Position numbers and translations under genes: made by a program. Positions 24,913-33,367 of a DNA stretch of 33,538 bases are shown piece after piece. Position 1 is the first letter of the stretch, and each line of letters starts with the position of its first letter. A model generated the notes under the pieces. The model made no database searches, was not told where the DNA came from, and was given only the letters and a program-made list of their open reading frames with translations. The DNA is from Spirochaetota bacterium (GTDB taxonomy: Bacteria; Spirochaetota; UBA4802; UBA5550): positions 1 to 33,538 of the forward strand of contig JAFGJK010000102.1 in assembly GCA_016929135.1 (NCBI GenBank), written 5' to 3'.

Positions 24913-26586
24913 TCACTTCTTGTACTTCCGAGAAAGCTCTTCCAGCTCCCTCTTCCCCACCAGGCTCTTCCTGCCGGTCCTCACGTCCACCACCGCCACC
25001 CTGTCGGTACAGGAGAAGCAGGGGTCGATGCTCCCGAGAATGATCGGGAAGTCCGCGAACTGGTTGTCCATGAGCATCGAGGGGACACCCTGCAGGTTCG
25101 GATACGTGGGGGCGCGCACCCTCCAACGCTCCGGCCTGTTCTCCTCGCCGGTGATCACATAGTGCGTCGCCTCGCCGCGGGGCGCCTCGACCATCATCAC
25201 CATGTGCTTGAAGGCGGGGAGCGCCTCCGGCACCTCGAGGAGTATCGGGCCTTCCGGCATCTTCTGGAGGCACTGGCGTATGATCTTTATCGCTTCGTAC
25301 ATCTCCAGTATGCGCACCAGCACGGTGGCCCATACATCGCAGCTGTCCACCACGGGCACGTCGAACTTCACCTCTCCGTAGGAGGCGTAGGGATGGTCCT
25401 TCCTCGCATCGATGTCGACGCCCCTGGCGCGGGCCACCGGCCCCACCAAGCTCCACTTGATCGTATCCTCCTTCGAGATGTACCCGACACCCTTGGTCCT
25501 CTTGTGGATCGCCGTGTCTCCGGCCACCGCCTTGTGAATGGTGGTGATCTCCTTCTCAAGGTTCTTGCATATCGTCTCAAGCTCGCTCCGGATTTCCGGA
25601 GTGATGTCGCGGCGCACGCCGCCGATGATGATCATACCGTAGGTCTTTCTGTTGCCGGTGAGCTTCTCGCAGAACCACATGATCTGCTCACGAACCCTCC
25701 AGGCCTGCATGAAGACGGTGTCGAAGCCGATGAGGTGTCCGGCGACCCCGAGCCAGAGGAGGTGCGAATGAAGCCGCTCGATCTCCAGCATTATGGTCCT
25801 GATGAACTCCGCACGCTTCGGAATCACGAGGCCGGTAGCCGCCTCGACCGCCTGGGCATAGCAGCAGGCGTGCACCGATCCGCAGATGCCGCAGATCCGC
25901 TCCGCCACGAAGGGTATCTCATTGTAGCTGAGCTGGGTCTGGCAGAGCTTCTCGATGCCGCGGTGCGTCATGAATCCGCGGTAGTCGCAGCCCTTGATGG
26001 TCTCACCGTCCACGTAGAGCGCCCAGTGGTTCGGCTCGTGGAGGCTGGAATGGAACGGCCCGATCGGGATCGTCGTGGTCCCCGGGGGCGCCTCGTCGAG
26101 CTGGTAGGCAACGTCCTCCGCCGCAGGCGGCACCAGGTTGTGGGGCACGTCCTTGCGGAGCGGGTATATTCCGTCCGGCCAGTCGTCGGCGGTGACGAGC
26201 TTCTTCGGCTTGGGATGCCCCTGGAACTTGAATCCCAGCAGGTCCTGGTACTCGCGCTCGGACCATCCCGCGTTGGGCGTATCAGGGGTGATCGAATCGA
26301 GCACTGGGTTGTCCGCCGGCGCGCTCATCCTGAGCATCAGCGCGAACTGTTCCTTGTCGAAGGCGTAGGTGTGGATGAGTCCCAGGGTGTTGTCCCTGCT
26401 TATATTGTCGTAACCGATGCTAACCATGTAACGCGCACCGAGGGACATGATCTCCTTGGAGACATCCTTGACCTTCGCGCCGTCGATATCCACCACGAGC
26501 CTGTTCCCCGTCGGCGTCTCGGTCGCCTTTACCGCGTCGCCGAACTTGCTCTTCAGTGTCTGCGTTACGCTTTCTATCGTGTTCAT
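24913..26586 (-). CDS. hycE: Group 4 [NiFe]-hydrogenase large subunit (HycE/HyfG-like, NuoC-NuoD fusion)
   Basis: A 557-residue catalytic subunit. Residues about 1-160 are a NuoC-like domain (GWSEREYQDLLGFKFQGHP); the rest is the NuoD/large-subunit domain. The NiFe site ligands are all present: Cys232 and Cys235 (RICGICGS) and Cys523 and Cys526 (DPCFSCTDR). After Arg529 a 28-residue tail remains, as expected for a precursor cleaved by the HycI protease encoded upstream. It would reduce protons or oxidise H2 at the membrane-associated arm. It lies between hyfB and hycD with gaps of 24 and 10 bases. The fused C-D layout favours a formate-hydrogenlyase-type group 4 enzyme over Ech or Mbh. Confidence 0.93.
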   Translation of the reverse strand: MNTIESVTQTLKSKFGDAVKATETPTGNRLVVDIDGAKVKDVSKEIMSLGARYMVSIGYDNISRDNTLGLIHTYAFDKEQFALMLRMSAPADNPVLDSITPDTPNAGWSEREYQDLLGFKFQGHPKPKKLVTADDWPDGIYPLRKDVPHNLVPPAAEDVAYQLDEAPPGTTTIPIGPFHSSLHEPNHWALYVDGETIKGCDYRGFMTHRGIEKLCQTQLSYNEIPFVAERICGICGSVHACCYAQAVEAATGLVIPKRAEFIRTIMLEIERLHSHLLWLGVAGHLIGFDTVFMQAWRVREQIMWFCEKLTGNRKTYGMIIIGGVRRDITPEIRSELETICKNLEKEITTIHKAVAGDTAIHKRTKGVGYISKEDTIKWSLVGPVARARGVDIDARKDHPYASYGEVKFDVPVVDSCDVWATVLVRILEMYEAIKIIRQCLQKMPEGPILLEVPEALPAFKHMVMMVEAPRGEATHYVITGEENRPERWRVRAPTYPNLQGVPSMLMDNQFADFPIILGSIDPCFSCTDRVAVVDVRTGRKSLVGKRELEELSRKYKK

Positions 26587-26610
26587 AAACTACCTCTTTC
26601 TGCGATTAGA

Positions 26611-28476
26611 TCATTGATTCTTGCCGTTGCCGCCGGTCCACCAGAGGAGGTTCTTGAGCGCGGCAAACATGCTCTTGTCGGTATACCTGTTGAGGTTGTT
26701 GAGTTCCTGATACCCGCACAGCCAGGTGGGGGCGGTCACCTCTTTCGATCCGCCCGAGATTCTGAACAGGTAGGATATCAGAAAGGCACAGGCCACGACG
26801 ATGAGAACGACTATGGGAGCCGCAGCGGCCGAAACCGATGCGGTGTAGAAATCCTTAACCTGGATGCCCAGCAGCGAGACATTGAGCATCTGGGAGAAAT
26901 CATAGGTTGCGTACTGGCCCTGCACGATAGACCCCGCCGACCGCTGGAACACGTTTATGACCACCCTGTAGAAAATGAATGGCATGAGACCCTGGGTCAG
27001 GCATACCAGGGTAAGGATGATCTTCGGGATCAGCATAACCGCCGGAACCTCCTTGACCTCCTTCTTCACGTTCCATTCATGTCCCACGGAGGTGAACATC
27101 ATCCCGAAGAACTTCACGTAGCAGGCAAGTGTCACGGCGCTGGTGAACAGCGCGATGATGCCGAATATGACCAGCACCATCACCTTGTTGCCCGCGAGAA
27201 GCGAGGTGGAGATGATCGTCCACTTGCTGGAGAAGCCGCTGAAGGGGGGCATCCCGGCGATGGAGAGGGACGCGATCCCCGCGATCACCGCGCTCACCGG
27301 CATGATCTTTATGAGACCGCCCAGCTTGTTCAGGTCCTTGGTGCCGGTGGCGTAGAGGACGCTGCCGCTGGTCAAGAAGAGGAGTCCCTTGAATATCGCG
27401 TGGTTCATCACATGGAAAAGCGACCCTATCATGGCGATCAGCGCCAGCGTCTTGATGAGGGGATCCTGAACGTTCAGCATCACCATGGCCGCGCCGACGG
27501 CGAATACGATGTAGCCAATCTGCCCGATGGAGCTGTACGCCAGGAGGCGCTTCGCGTCGCTCTGCTTCATGGACTGCACGGTGCCGATAAAGAGCGTCAG
27601 CACACCCACCGTGGCGACGATCATCCCCCAGGTCATTCCGTCAAAGGTGGCGTTCGCCGGAACCATGAAGAGGAAGGTCCTCATGATCCCGTAGATGCCG
27701 GTCTTCAGCATCACGCCTGAAAGAAGCGCGCTGATCGGAGAGGGGGCGATGGAGTGCGCGTCGGGCAACCAGAGCTGGCCCAGGGGGAAGACCCCCGCCT
27801 TGAATCCGAAGCCCACCAGGAGGAATCCGTACATCGCATAGAGATAGACCCCGCCGGTCTCCCCGATCTTCTGCACGATCTCATGCATGGAATCGCCGAA
27901 ATGGTACCCGCCGATGAAGAAGGTGCCGACGAGCACCAGGAGCCACGCGAGCTCCATGAGGACGAGGTACTTGTTTGCCCCCCGTACGTTCTCTTTCTTC
28001 TTATATTCGAACTTGATCAGGAAGTAGGAGGAGATCGTCATTATCTGCCACGCGATTGAGAAACCCACCGAGAGGTCGTCCACGGTGAGGAGCAGGATCA
28101 TCCCGAAGATGAAGAGCGGGTAGCAGAGGTAGTACCAGCGCAGGTGGTACTCGGGATAGTGCTCCATGTACTCGATGGAATAAAAGGCGCTGATGATCGC
28201 CATGAACGAAACGATGCCGATGAACAGCCCTGCGAAGCCGTCCACCAGGAAGTGAATCCCCAGCGGCCCAAAGCTTATGAGCTGCGCGGCATGCTCGCCC
28301 TCTCCGAATATCGCGCCGTACGCGACGACGAGAAGAATCACGCCGGCGATCGATGTCAGCAGGAAGTTCACAACACCGGCAAGCTTCCGCCTGCCCGCCA
28401 GGATCGGAGAGATAACGGCAGACGATGCAAGCACTGCCAGTGCGATGAGAAGGTTTCTATAGATATCAGTGTTCAT
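26611..28476 (-). CDS. hyfB: Antiporter-like membrane subunit (HyfB/HycC/NuoL-like)
   Basis: A 621-residue integral membrane protein with about fourteen or more helices, the proton- or ion-translocating subunit. Conserved parts include the central FGFKAGVFPLGQLWLPDAHSIAPSPISALLSGVMLKTGIYG with its lysines and histidine, and an HxxxHxxFK-type stretch (FHVMNHAIFKG). At TM5, where homologues have Glu (NuoL/NuoM-type W-E), this protein has Gln144 (IAWQIMTISSYF, codon CAG). Only one antiporter-like gene is in the operon, so it resembles Ech/FHL rather than complex I or Mrp-linked types. It overlaps hycI by 11 bases, with AAGGAG 7 bases before the ATG. Confidence 0.92.
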   Translation of the reverse strand: MNTDIYRNLLIALAVLASSAVISPILAGRRKLAGVVNFLLTSIAGVILLVVAYGAIFGEGEHAAQLISFGPLGIHFLVDGFAGLFIGIVSFMAIISAFYSIEYMEHYPEYHLRWYYLCYPLFIFGMILLLTVDDLSVGFSIAWQIMTISSYFLIKFEYKKKENVRGANKYLVLMELAWLLVLVGTFFIGGYHFGDSMHEIVQKIGETGGVYLYAMYGFLLVGFGFKAGVFPLGQLWLPDAHSIAPSPISALLSGVMLKTGIYGIMRTFLFMVPANATFDGMTWGMIVATVGVLTLFIGTVQSMKQSDAKRLLAYSSIGQIGYIVFAVGAAMVMLNVQDPLIKTLALIAMIGSLFHVMNHAIFKGLLFLTSGSVLYATGTKDLNKLGGLIKIMPVSAVIAGIASLSIAGMPPFSGFSSKWTIISTSLLAGNKVMVLVIFGIIALFTSAVTLACYVKFFGMMFTSVGHEWNVKKEVKEVPAVMLIPKIILTLVCLTQGLMPFIFYRVVINVFQRSAGSIVQGQYATYDFSQMLNVSLLGIQVKDFYTASVSAAAAPIVVLIVVACAFLISYLFRISGGSKEVTAPTWLCGYQELNNLNRYTDKSMFAALKNLLWWTGGNGKNQ

Positions 28477-28969
28477 GAAGAGACTCCTTCCTGTATTTTA
28501 AAGATTCGATGATATGTTCCTTTATGATGGCGGCGCTTTTTTCGACGGCCTCGGTCAGCCCCTGTCCGAAATCGATGTCCTGCGGCACGATGCCCAGCAG
28601 GTAGGTCCGCTTCCCGCGATCCTCCAGGATTCTCCCGCAGAGGCCGAAGGCGAGTTTATGCGTCGTAACGCCATACTGGAAATCCTCAAATTCATCCAGC
28701 CTGCCGAAGAGCACCGATCCGGGCTCGCCGTCGGCGCTTACGGCATCGACAAGTATCACGTTTTTGCAGTCGCTGTCGGCGATGGAGAAGACATAGCTCT
28801 CGATCACGTCCTCGGCGTTGATCACCACGCACCGCTCCGGATCGGCCTGTTCCTTCAGCTGCTGGGCGATGTAGAGGCCCACCGCGTCGTCTCTCCGGTA
28901 GTAATTACCGACGCCAACCACACAGGCCTTCTCGCTCACGACATCGCGTATGTGCGACAGGATATCCAC
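28466..28969 (-). CDS. hycI: Hydrogenase maturation protease (HycI-like)
   Basis: A 167-residue endopeptidase of the M52/HycI family that trims the C-terminus of the NiFe large subunit after metal insertion. It shows CVVGVGNYYRRDDAVGL with the metal-binding Asp pair near the N-terminus, NVILVDAVSADGEPG in the middle and TTHKLAFGLCGR with a His ligand, then LLGIVPQDIDFG. The start is GTG at 28969, which shares its first base with the TAG stop of the FAD/NAD protein and has GGGG about 10 bases upstream. A longer ATG frame from 29077 lies inside the upstream gene and is discarded. It overlaps hyfB by 11 bases. Confidence 0.9.
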   Translation of the reverse strand: MDILSHIRDVVSEKACVVGVGNYYRRDDAVGLYIAQQLKEQADPERCVVINAEDVIESYVFSIADSDCKNVILVDAVSADGEPGSVLFGRLDEFEDFQYGVTTHKLAFGLCGRILEDRGKRTYLLGIVPQDIDFGQGLTEAVEKSAAIIKEHIIESLKYRKESLHEH

Positions 28970-29811
28970 TAGATCTGTTCCCCCAGGGTCTTGATCTGGC
29001 GGTAGGTGTAGACCGGGCCGTCGGTGCAGACCAGGGTCCTCCCGATAGCGCAGTGCTGGCACTTGCCGATACCGCATTTCATGTGACGCTCAAGCGTCGA
29101 GATGATGTCGTCCTCGCTGAGCCCCTGTGAGAGGAGCTCCTTGATGACGGCGTTGAACATGACCGGAGGGCCGCACACGAAGGCGACGGTATTCTCCGTG
29201 GGGACCTTCGCCTTCCCGATGAGGTTATGGACGAATCCCACCTCTCCTGACCAGCCCGGCTCTTCCCTGTCAATGGTGACGTAGGTCTCGAAGCCGTCGA
29301 TCTTCAGCCATTCGTCGATGTTGTATCGATACATCAGGTCCTTTGATGACCTCGACCCGTAGAGCAGGATGATCCTGCCGAACTCGTTCCTGTGCTGAAG
29401 CACATGGACGATGGAGGATCGGAGCGGGATGAGGCCGATTCCGCCGGCAACGTAGATGACGTTCTTGCCCTTGATCTCCTCGAAGGGGAAGCCGTTGCCG
29501 AAGGGACCCCGTATCCCTACCTTGTCACCCGGTTTTAACTGATGGAGGGCACCTGTGACCTTTCCAACCTGCCGTACGGAGATATGGAAGCGGTCATTCT
29601 CCGGGCTCGGAGGTAGGGATACGGCAAATTCCCCGGCACCAAAAATGGTGCACATGATAAACTGTCCTGATTTTATTTTGAACTTCTTCTCAATCTCCTT
29701 GTTCTCGAAGGAGAGATAAAAGGTTTTCACCTCGTCGATTTCGTCCTTGATCTCGTCAACAACGGCCACCTCGGGCACCGTGAGGATCTTGAATGCACTT
29801 TTATCGCTCAT
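28969..29811 (-). CDS. FAD/NAD(P)-binding subunit (sulfhydrogenase-gamma/HydG-like)
   Basis: A 280-residue cytoplasmic flavoprotein of the ferredoxin-reductase type. The FAD-binding beta-barrel comes first (GQFIMCTIFG, then GAGEFAVSLPPSP), then the NAD(P)-binding half (VIYVAGGIGLIPLRSSI, IILLYGSRSSKDLMY, FVCGPPVMFNAV). The C-terminal Cys246, 251, 254 and 262 (CGIGKCQHCAIG, then LVC) form the [2Fe-2S] motif found in PyrK, AsrB and HydG-type subunits. It would pass electrons between NAD(P)H and the Fe-S chain. The start at 29811 is one base after the upstream TAA, with AGGTG just upstream. AsrB (anaerobic sulfite reductase) is the closest alternative name, but the hydrogenase neighbours favour the HydG role. 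Confidence 0.88.
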   Translation of the reverse strand: MSDKSAFKILTVPEVAVVDEIKDEIDEVKTFYLSFENKEIEKKFKIKSGQFIMCTIFGAGEFAVSLPPSPENDRFHISVRQVGKVTGALHQLKPGDKVGIRGPFGNGFPFEEIKGKNVIYVAGGIGLIPLRSSIVHVLQHRNEFGRIILLYGSRSSKDLMYRYNIDEWLKIDGFETYVTIDREEPGWSGEVGFVHNLIGKAKVPTENTVAFVCGPPVMFNAVIKELLSQGLSEDDIISTLERHMKCGIGKCQHCAIGRTLVCTDGPVYTYRQIKTLGEQI

Positions 29812-29812
29812 A

Positions 29813-30874
29813 TTACACCTGCCTCGTAATTTCTCTTCGTATATAGGTAACCACGTTCGGCAATCCGATGTCCCCGGGGCATACCCTGGCGCACCTGCCG
29901 CAGCCGACGCAGCCGGGGCGCAGGTACTTTTTCGATTGCGAATACGAGAGCTTGCAGAAGAAGCGCTTGTTTCTCCTGTCTTCCACCGGCTTTCTGGGAT
30001 TGTGCTCACCGGCCATTTTCGTATATCCCTCGAAGGAGCAGGAATCCCATGTCCGCAGCCGGTTGGTCTTCCCGTCCAGGGTGTTCACGTCCTCGATGTT
30101 GAAGCACGAACAGGTGGGGCACACGAAGGAGCAGGCACCGCACTCAAGGCACTGATTCCCGATGTATTCCCATACCTCGTTGGGGATGAACCCGGTGGTG
30201 ATCCTGTTCATCACGCGGGATATCCACGCCTTGTTCTCCTTCGCCACCGGCTCGAACTTGGATATCGACTCGTCCACGACCTTCTTTTTCATCCCTTCCT
30301 GTTCGGCGGACGCCTTGGCGAGACCCAGTTTCTTCGCCATCTCCTCACCCTTGGGACTGCCGGTCTCGAAGAGGTACACATCGCCGATATCGGTAAGGTT
30401 CACGTCGTACCCTTCCTGCGCCGATGGCCCGCTGTCGGTACACACGCAGAAGCACTGCGGGAAGGGGGTGACGCAGGTATTGGCAACGATGAACATCTTC
30501 TTCCTGTGCTCGACGAAAACCTCGTCCACGAACTCCTGGCCCATGAAGAAGCGGTCCAGGCAGAGGATCCCGGTGAGATCGCAGGGACGGATCCCCACCA
30601 GAGCCTTGGGCTTCTGAAGGTTGTCCATGGCGATCTTCGCTTCCTTCGTCGACTTGTTGTACTGATATGACAATATTCGCTCAAACTGAGGGAACACCGT
30701 GTACTTCGGGGGGTTGTAGGGGATCGCCGCGTTGATGTTCAGGGACTTGATGTCCGCGATCTCATCGAAGAGCACCTGCCCCGATACCTCGTGGAGGGTG
30801 GGTCCGTAGAGAGCGTATGATTCCTTCAGCGCCAGTAAGAGTTTTTCAATTTGATCTTTCTGTAATACAAACAT
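29813..30874 (-). CDS. 4Fe-4S dicluster protein (sulfhydrogenase-beta/HydB-like)
   Basis: A 353-residue cytoplasmic iron-sulfur protein. The N-terminal 230 residues match the HydB/AsrA family (ALVGIRPCDLTGILCLDRFF, ANTCVTPFPQCFC, CTDSGPSA). Two [4Fe-4S] motifs follow: Cys242, 245, 248, 252 (CLECGACSFVCP) and Cys322, 325, 328, 332 (CVGCGRCARVCP). In group 3b sulfhydrogenases such a protein pairs with a gamma subunit like the next gene and links NADPH to the hydrogenase. Here the pair sits with a group 4 membrane hydrogenase. The ATG is 2 bases after the upstream stop, with AGAAGGTG upstream. Confidence 0.9.
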   Translation of the reverse strand: MFVLQKDQIEKLLLALKESYALYGPTLHEVSGQVLFDEIADIKSLNINAAIPYNPPKYTVFPQFERILSYQYNKSTKEAKIAMDNLQKPKALVGIRPCDLTGILCLDRFFMGQEFVDEVFVEHRKKMFIVANTCVTPFPQCFCVCTDSGPSAQEGYDVNLTDIGDVYLFETGSPKGEEMAKKLGLAKASAEQEGMKKKVVDESISKFEPVAKENKAWISRVMNRITTGFIPNEVWEYIGNQCLECGACSFVCPTCSCFNIEDVNTLDGKTNRLRTWDSCSFEGYTKMAGEHNPRKPVEDRRNKRFFCKLSYSQSKKYLRPGCVGCGRCARVCPGDIGLPNVVTYIRREITRQV

Positions 30875-30876
30875 AA

Positions 30877-32880
30877 TTACACCTTCTCAATTTTTACTGG
30901 GATTATTGCATCCTCTCCGCCTTCAACGGCCGCGGCATGCTCCAGAAGGAACTCCGTGATCATATCCTGCACAAAATACGGGACATAGGCGGTACCAGGA
31001 TTAACATCCTTCGTTATCCTGGCCGCTATTTTCATCGACCCCTTCGCGGAAACGATATTCACGGGCCATCTGTCTCGAACGCCGAGCGTCTTCGCGTCCT
31101 CCGGGCATATGTCCACGAAACCCTTGGGATACAGAAGCAGCAACGCGTTGTACTCGCGCTTCGGTATGTTTGTCTTCTTCATAATATTGTTCTGATGCCA
31201 GAAGTAATTAGCCTTCCCGGTCATGAGCAGGAACGGGTATTCCGATGTCGCGGACTGGACACCGTATTCCGCAGGGACCTTGATGAACTTCATCTTTCTC
31301 TGCGCTTCCTGAACGTTCAGTCTCGGCGTCCCCGCTTCATGGGCCGCATCGCAGGGCCATTGCAGACCGAAGACCTTTTCAAGCTTCGCGAAGGTGATCC
31401 CCGAGTATACCGGAACGACCTTGGCGATCTCGGTCATGATATCCGATGCGGACTTATACGACCATGCCGCACCGTTCTTCTCTGCGATCTTTGAATAGAT
31501 CTGCCATGCCGGCATCACGGGGAACTTCGCATCAAACTTCTTGATGTTCAGCTGTACCCTTCTTTCCGTATTGGTATAGGTCCCATCGGTTTCCGCGTAG
31601 GTCGGCGTCGGGATCACCACGTGGGCCATGTCGGTGAACGTGTTGGTGTAGGATCCCAGGTATACGACAAACTCGATGTTCTTGATCTTGTCGGCATTGC
31701 GGATGATCTCCTCATCATGATCCACCACGACGAGCGCCTTGAGCTTCGGAGACGCCGCCGAGAGCAGCTCGCCGACGCTCTTCCCCGCCTTTGCACTCAG
31801 CTCGGTCTTCCATTCGGCGTTGAAGGTGTTCACCGCTGCCCCCTGGAGCTTCTGATAGCCGGGAAGCATGTCGGGGGCGACGCCCATGTCGTAGCTGCCG
31901 ACGATATTGCATATTCCCGCCACGGGATTCACCCCGCAGCCCTCCTTCCCGACTTTGCCAGCCACCAGGAAGAGGTTGTAGATGAAGCTGATGGTGTCCT
32001 TATCCAGGCCGGAAATTCCGGAGGAGAAGAACGCCATCGCCCGCTGCGATTTCGCGAGGGCCCGCGCCACCGACTTGATATCATCGAGACCGATCCCGGT
32101 GACAGAGGGGACATCATCAAGGTTCAGGGCGCCCAGGACGTTGGCAAATCCCTCGAATCCCTCGCTATATTTCTGGATATAATCGGCATCCTGCAGGTTC
32201 TCTTCTATGATGATGCGAGCCAGAGCGGCCAGCAGTATCTTTTTCGTTCCGGGCTTGTTATTCATGTGAACGCGGGAGAGCTTCGCTATCTGCGTGACCC
32301 TGCTGCTTATGGTGATCACATTGGCTCCTGCCCTGGCCGCCATATGTATCTCGCTCCCGAGTATCGGGTTCAGCTTCGTAATGTCGGTCCCCACCACGAG
32401 GATGAAGTCAGTGCTTCTGATATCATCGATCGTACCGAGCATGGCGGGCATCCCGGTCCCCTCCAGCAGGACATCGACACTGTTGCGGTGTCCGGTGTCG
32501 GCCGCAAGGCTTATATTGTTGCTCTTGAATACGGCCCGGGCAAGCTTTCCAAACAGATAGTTATCTTCATTGGATGCCCGAGGGGATGCCAGGAAAGCGA
32601 TCTCCTCTCCCGAATACTTGGCGAGTCTCCCCGCAACAGTTGAAATGGCCTCTTCGTATGAGGCCTTTTCAAATGATTCGTTCTTTTTTATGAGGGGGCT
32701 GGTGATCCTGTCCTCGCTGTTCAGGAGCTCATGAATGTGCCACCCTCTGACGCAGAGCTTTCCTTTTCCGACAGGATGACCCGGGGAGGGAAAAACTCCT
32801 TTAATGGCGTCATCGGATATCTTGATCAAGTTACCGCATCCCGTACCGCAGAAATTACACACGCCTGTCTTATAGCTCAT
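30877..32880 (-). CDS. Molybdopterin oxidoreductase, formate-dehydrogenase-like, lacking Sec/Cys
   Basis: A 667-residue protein of the DMSO-reductase family, resembling FdhF/NarB-type alpha subunits. The N-terminal [4Fe-4S] motif is Cys8, Cys11, Cys15, Cys43 (CNFCGTGC, then LCVRG). Molybdopterin-domain pieces include FILVVGTDITKLNPILGSEIH, the late GKANYFWHQN and the C-terminal PYFVQDMI region. In formate dehydrogenases the Mo ligand is Sec or Cys in a x-C/U-H-x motif after the first half; here the aligned place reads DTGH with Gly130 (codon GGA, not TGA). It may therefore be a non-catalytic, NuoG-like electron-relay subunit or use another substrate. It is first in the operon, with GAGGAG 9 bases before the ATG. 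Confidence 0.85.
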   Translation of the reverse strand: MSYKTGVCNFCGTGCGNLIKISDDAIKGVFPSPGHPVGKGKLCVRGWHIHELLNSEDRITSPLIKKNESFEKASYEEAISTVAGRLAKYSGEEIAFLASPRASNEDNYLFGKLARAVFKSNNISLAADTGHRNSVDVLLEGTGMPAMLGTIDDIRSTDFILVVGTDITKLNPILGSEIHMAARAGANVITISSRVTQIAKLSRVHMNNKPGTKKILLAALARIIIEENLQDADYIQKYSEGFEGFANVLGALNLDDVPSVTGIGLDDIKSVARALAKSQRAMAFFSSGISGLDKDTISFIYNLFLVAGKVGKEGCGVNPVAGICNIVGSYDMGVAPDMLPGYQKLQGAAVNTFNAEWKTELSAKAGKSVGELLSAASPKLKALVVVDHDEEIIRNADKIKNIEFVVYLGSYTNTFTDMAHVVIPTPTYAETDGTYTNTERRVQLNIKKFDAKFPVMPAWQIYSKIAEKNGAAWSYKSASDIMTEIAKVVPVYSGITFAKLEKVFGLQWPCDAAHEAGTPRLNVQEAQRKMKFIKVPAEYGVQSATSEYPFLLMTGKANYFWHQNNIMKKTNIPKREYNALLLLYPKGFVDICPEDAKTLGVRDRWPVNIVSAKGSMKIAARITKDVNPGTAYVPYFVQDMITEFLLEHAAAVEGGEDAIIPVKIEKV

Positions 32881-32906
32881 ATTTGCAACTCCTCAGAGAA
32901 ATAAGC

Positions 32907-32944
32907 CGCCCGGGAGGGATAGCATGAACCGCCCCTCCCGGGCG
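32907..32944 (-). promoter_or_regulatory. Perfect 12-bp-arm hairpin in the leader of the hydrogenase operon
   Basis: CGCCCGGGAGGG (32907-32918) and CCCTCCCGGGCG (32933-32944) pair perfectly around a 14-base loop. It lies 26 bases before the start codon of the formate-dehydrogenase-like gene. In the operon direction no U tract follows, so it is not a usual terminator; in the opposite direction T8 begins 9 bases later. It could be an mRNA-stability or attenuation element or protect against incoming antisense transcription. Confidence 0.55.
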
Positions 32945-33355
32945 AATGATCCGTTTTTTTTACGGGCAAAAGGATCACATAAGCAGAAGTTGAATTAAGA
33001 CACTTACGTTTAATATACTATTGCTCCTGCCCATCAGTCCTATAGAACGCATCGATTATATTGGTGCTCGATCCTTTGTGATAGGATCTCCTTGAGTAAT
33101 AAATAGGTAAAATCAGGAAGATTGTAAATAGGGGGATTAGCTAACAAACTGATGGGTAAAAATCACTATACAGAATCACGATTATGAATCTATAAAAAAT
33201 TGGAGTTCAACAATCTCAAATGGGTATCTTCAAAAATGCTCTATAATATAATCAGTTTATGTATTTGTTGGAGATTGTATTGTCTCGTTGTTCTTCCTAA
33301 ACTGATTCCAGTTTTCATTCATTCGTGGTAGTGTTCGCTTTTATATTCATTTTCG

Positions 33356-33367
33356 GCTCTGACACCA
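33356..33367 (+). repeat. Dispersed repeat core, variant GCTCTGACACCA
   Basis: It differs by one base from the cores near 14.8-15.0 kb and lies about 105 bases before a partial Y1 transposase, in the same orientation. This fits a REP-like element of that transposase family. Confidence 0.45.

Noticed and set aside
24832..27720. A 962-codon open frame on the plus strand antisense to hycD, hycE and hyfB
   Set aside because: Its translation is rich in His, Arg, Gly and Asp with no domain or helix pattern, as expected for the complement of GC-rich genes; the minus-strand genes have clear families and ribosome-binding sites.
28970..29077. 36-residue N-terminal extension of HycI
   Set aside because: It lies within the FAD/NAD(P) gene in another frame; the family fold starts at the GTG at 28969, overlapping the stop.
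32488..32499. Possible in-frame TGA (selenocysteine) in the formate-dehydrogenase-like gene
   Set aside because: The codon at the expected position is GGA (Gly), not TGA, and the frame is uninterrupted; no SECIS-like element was needed.
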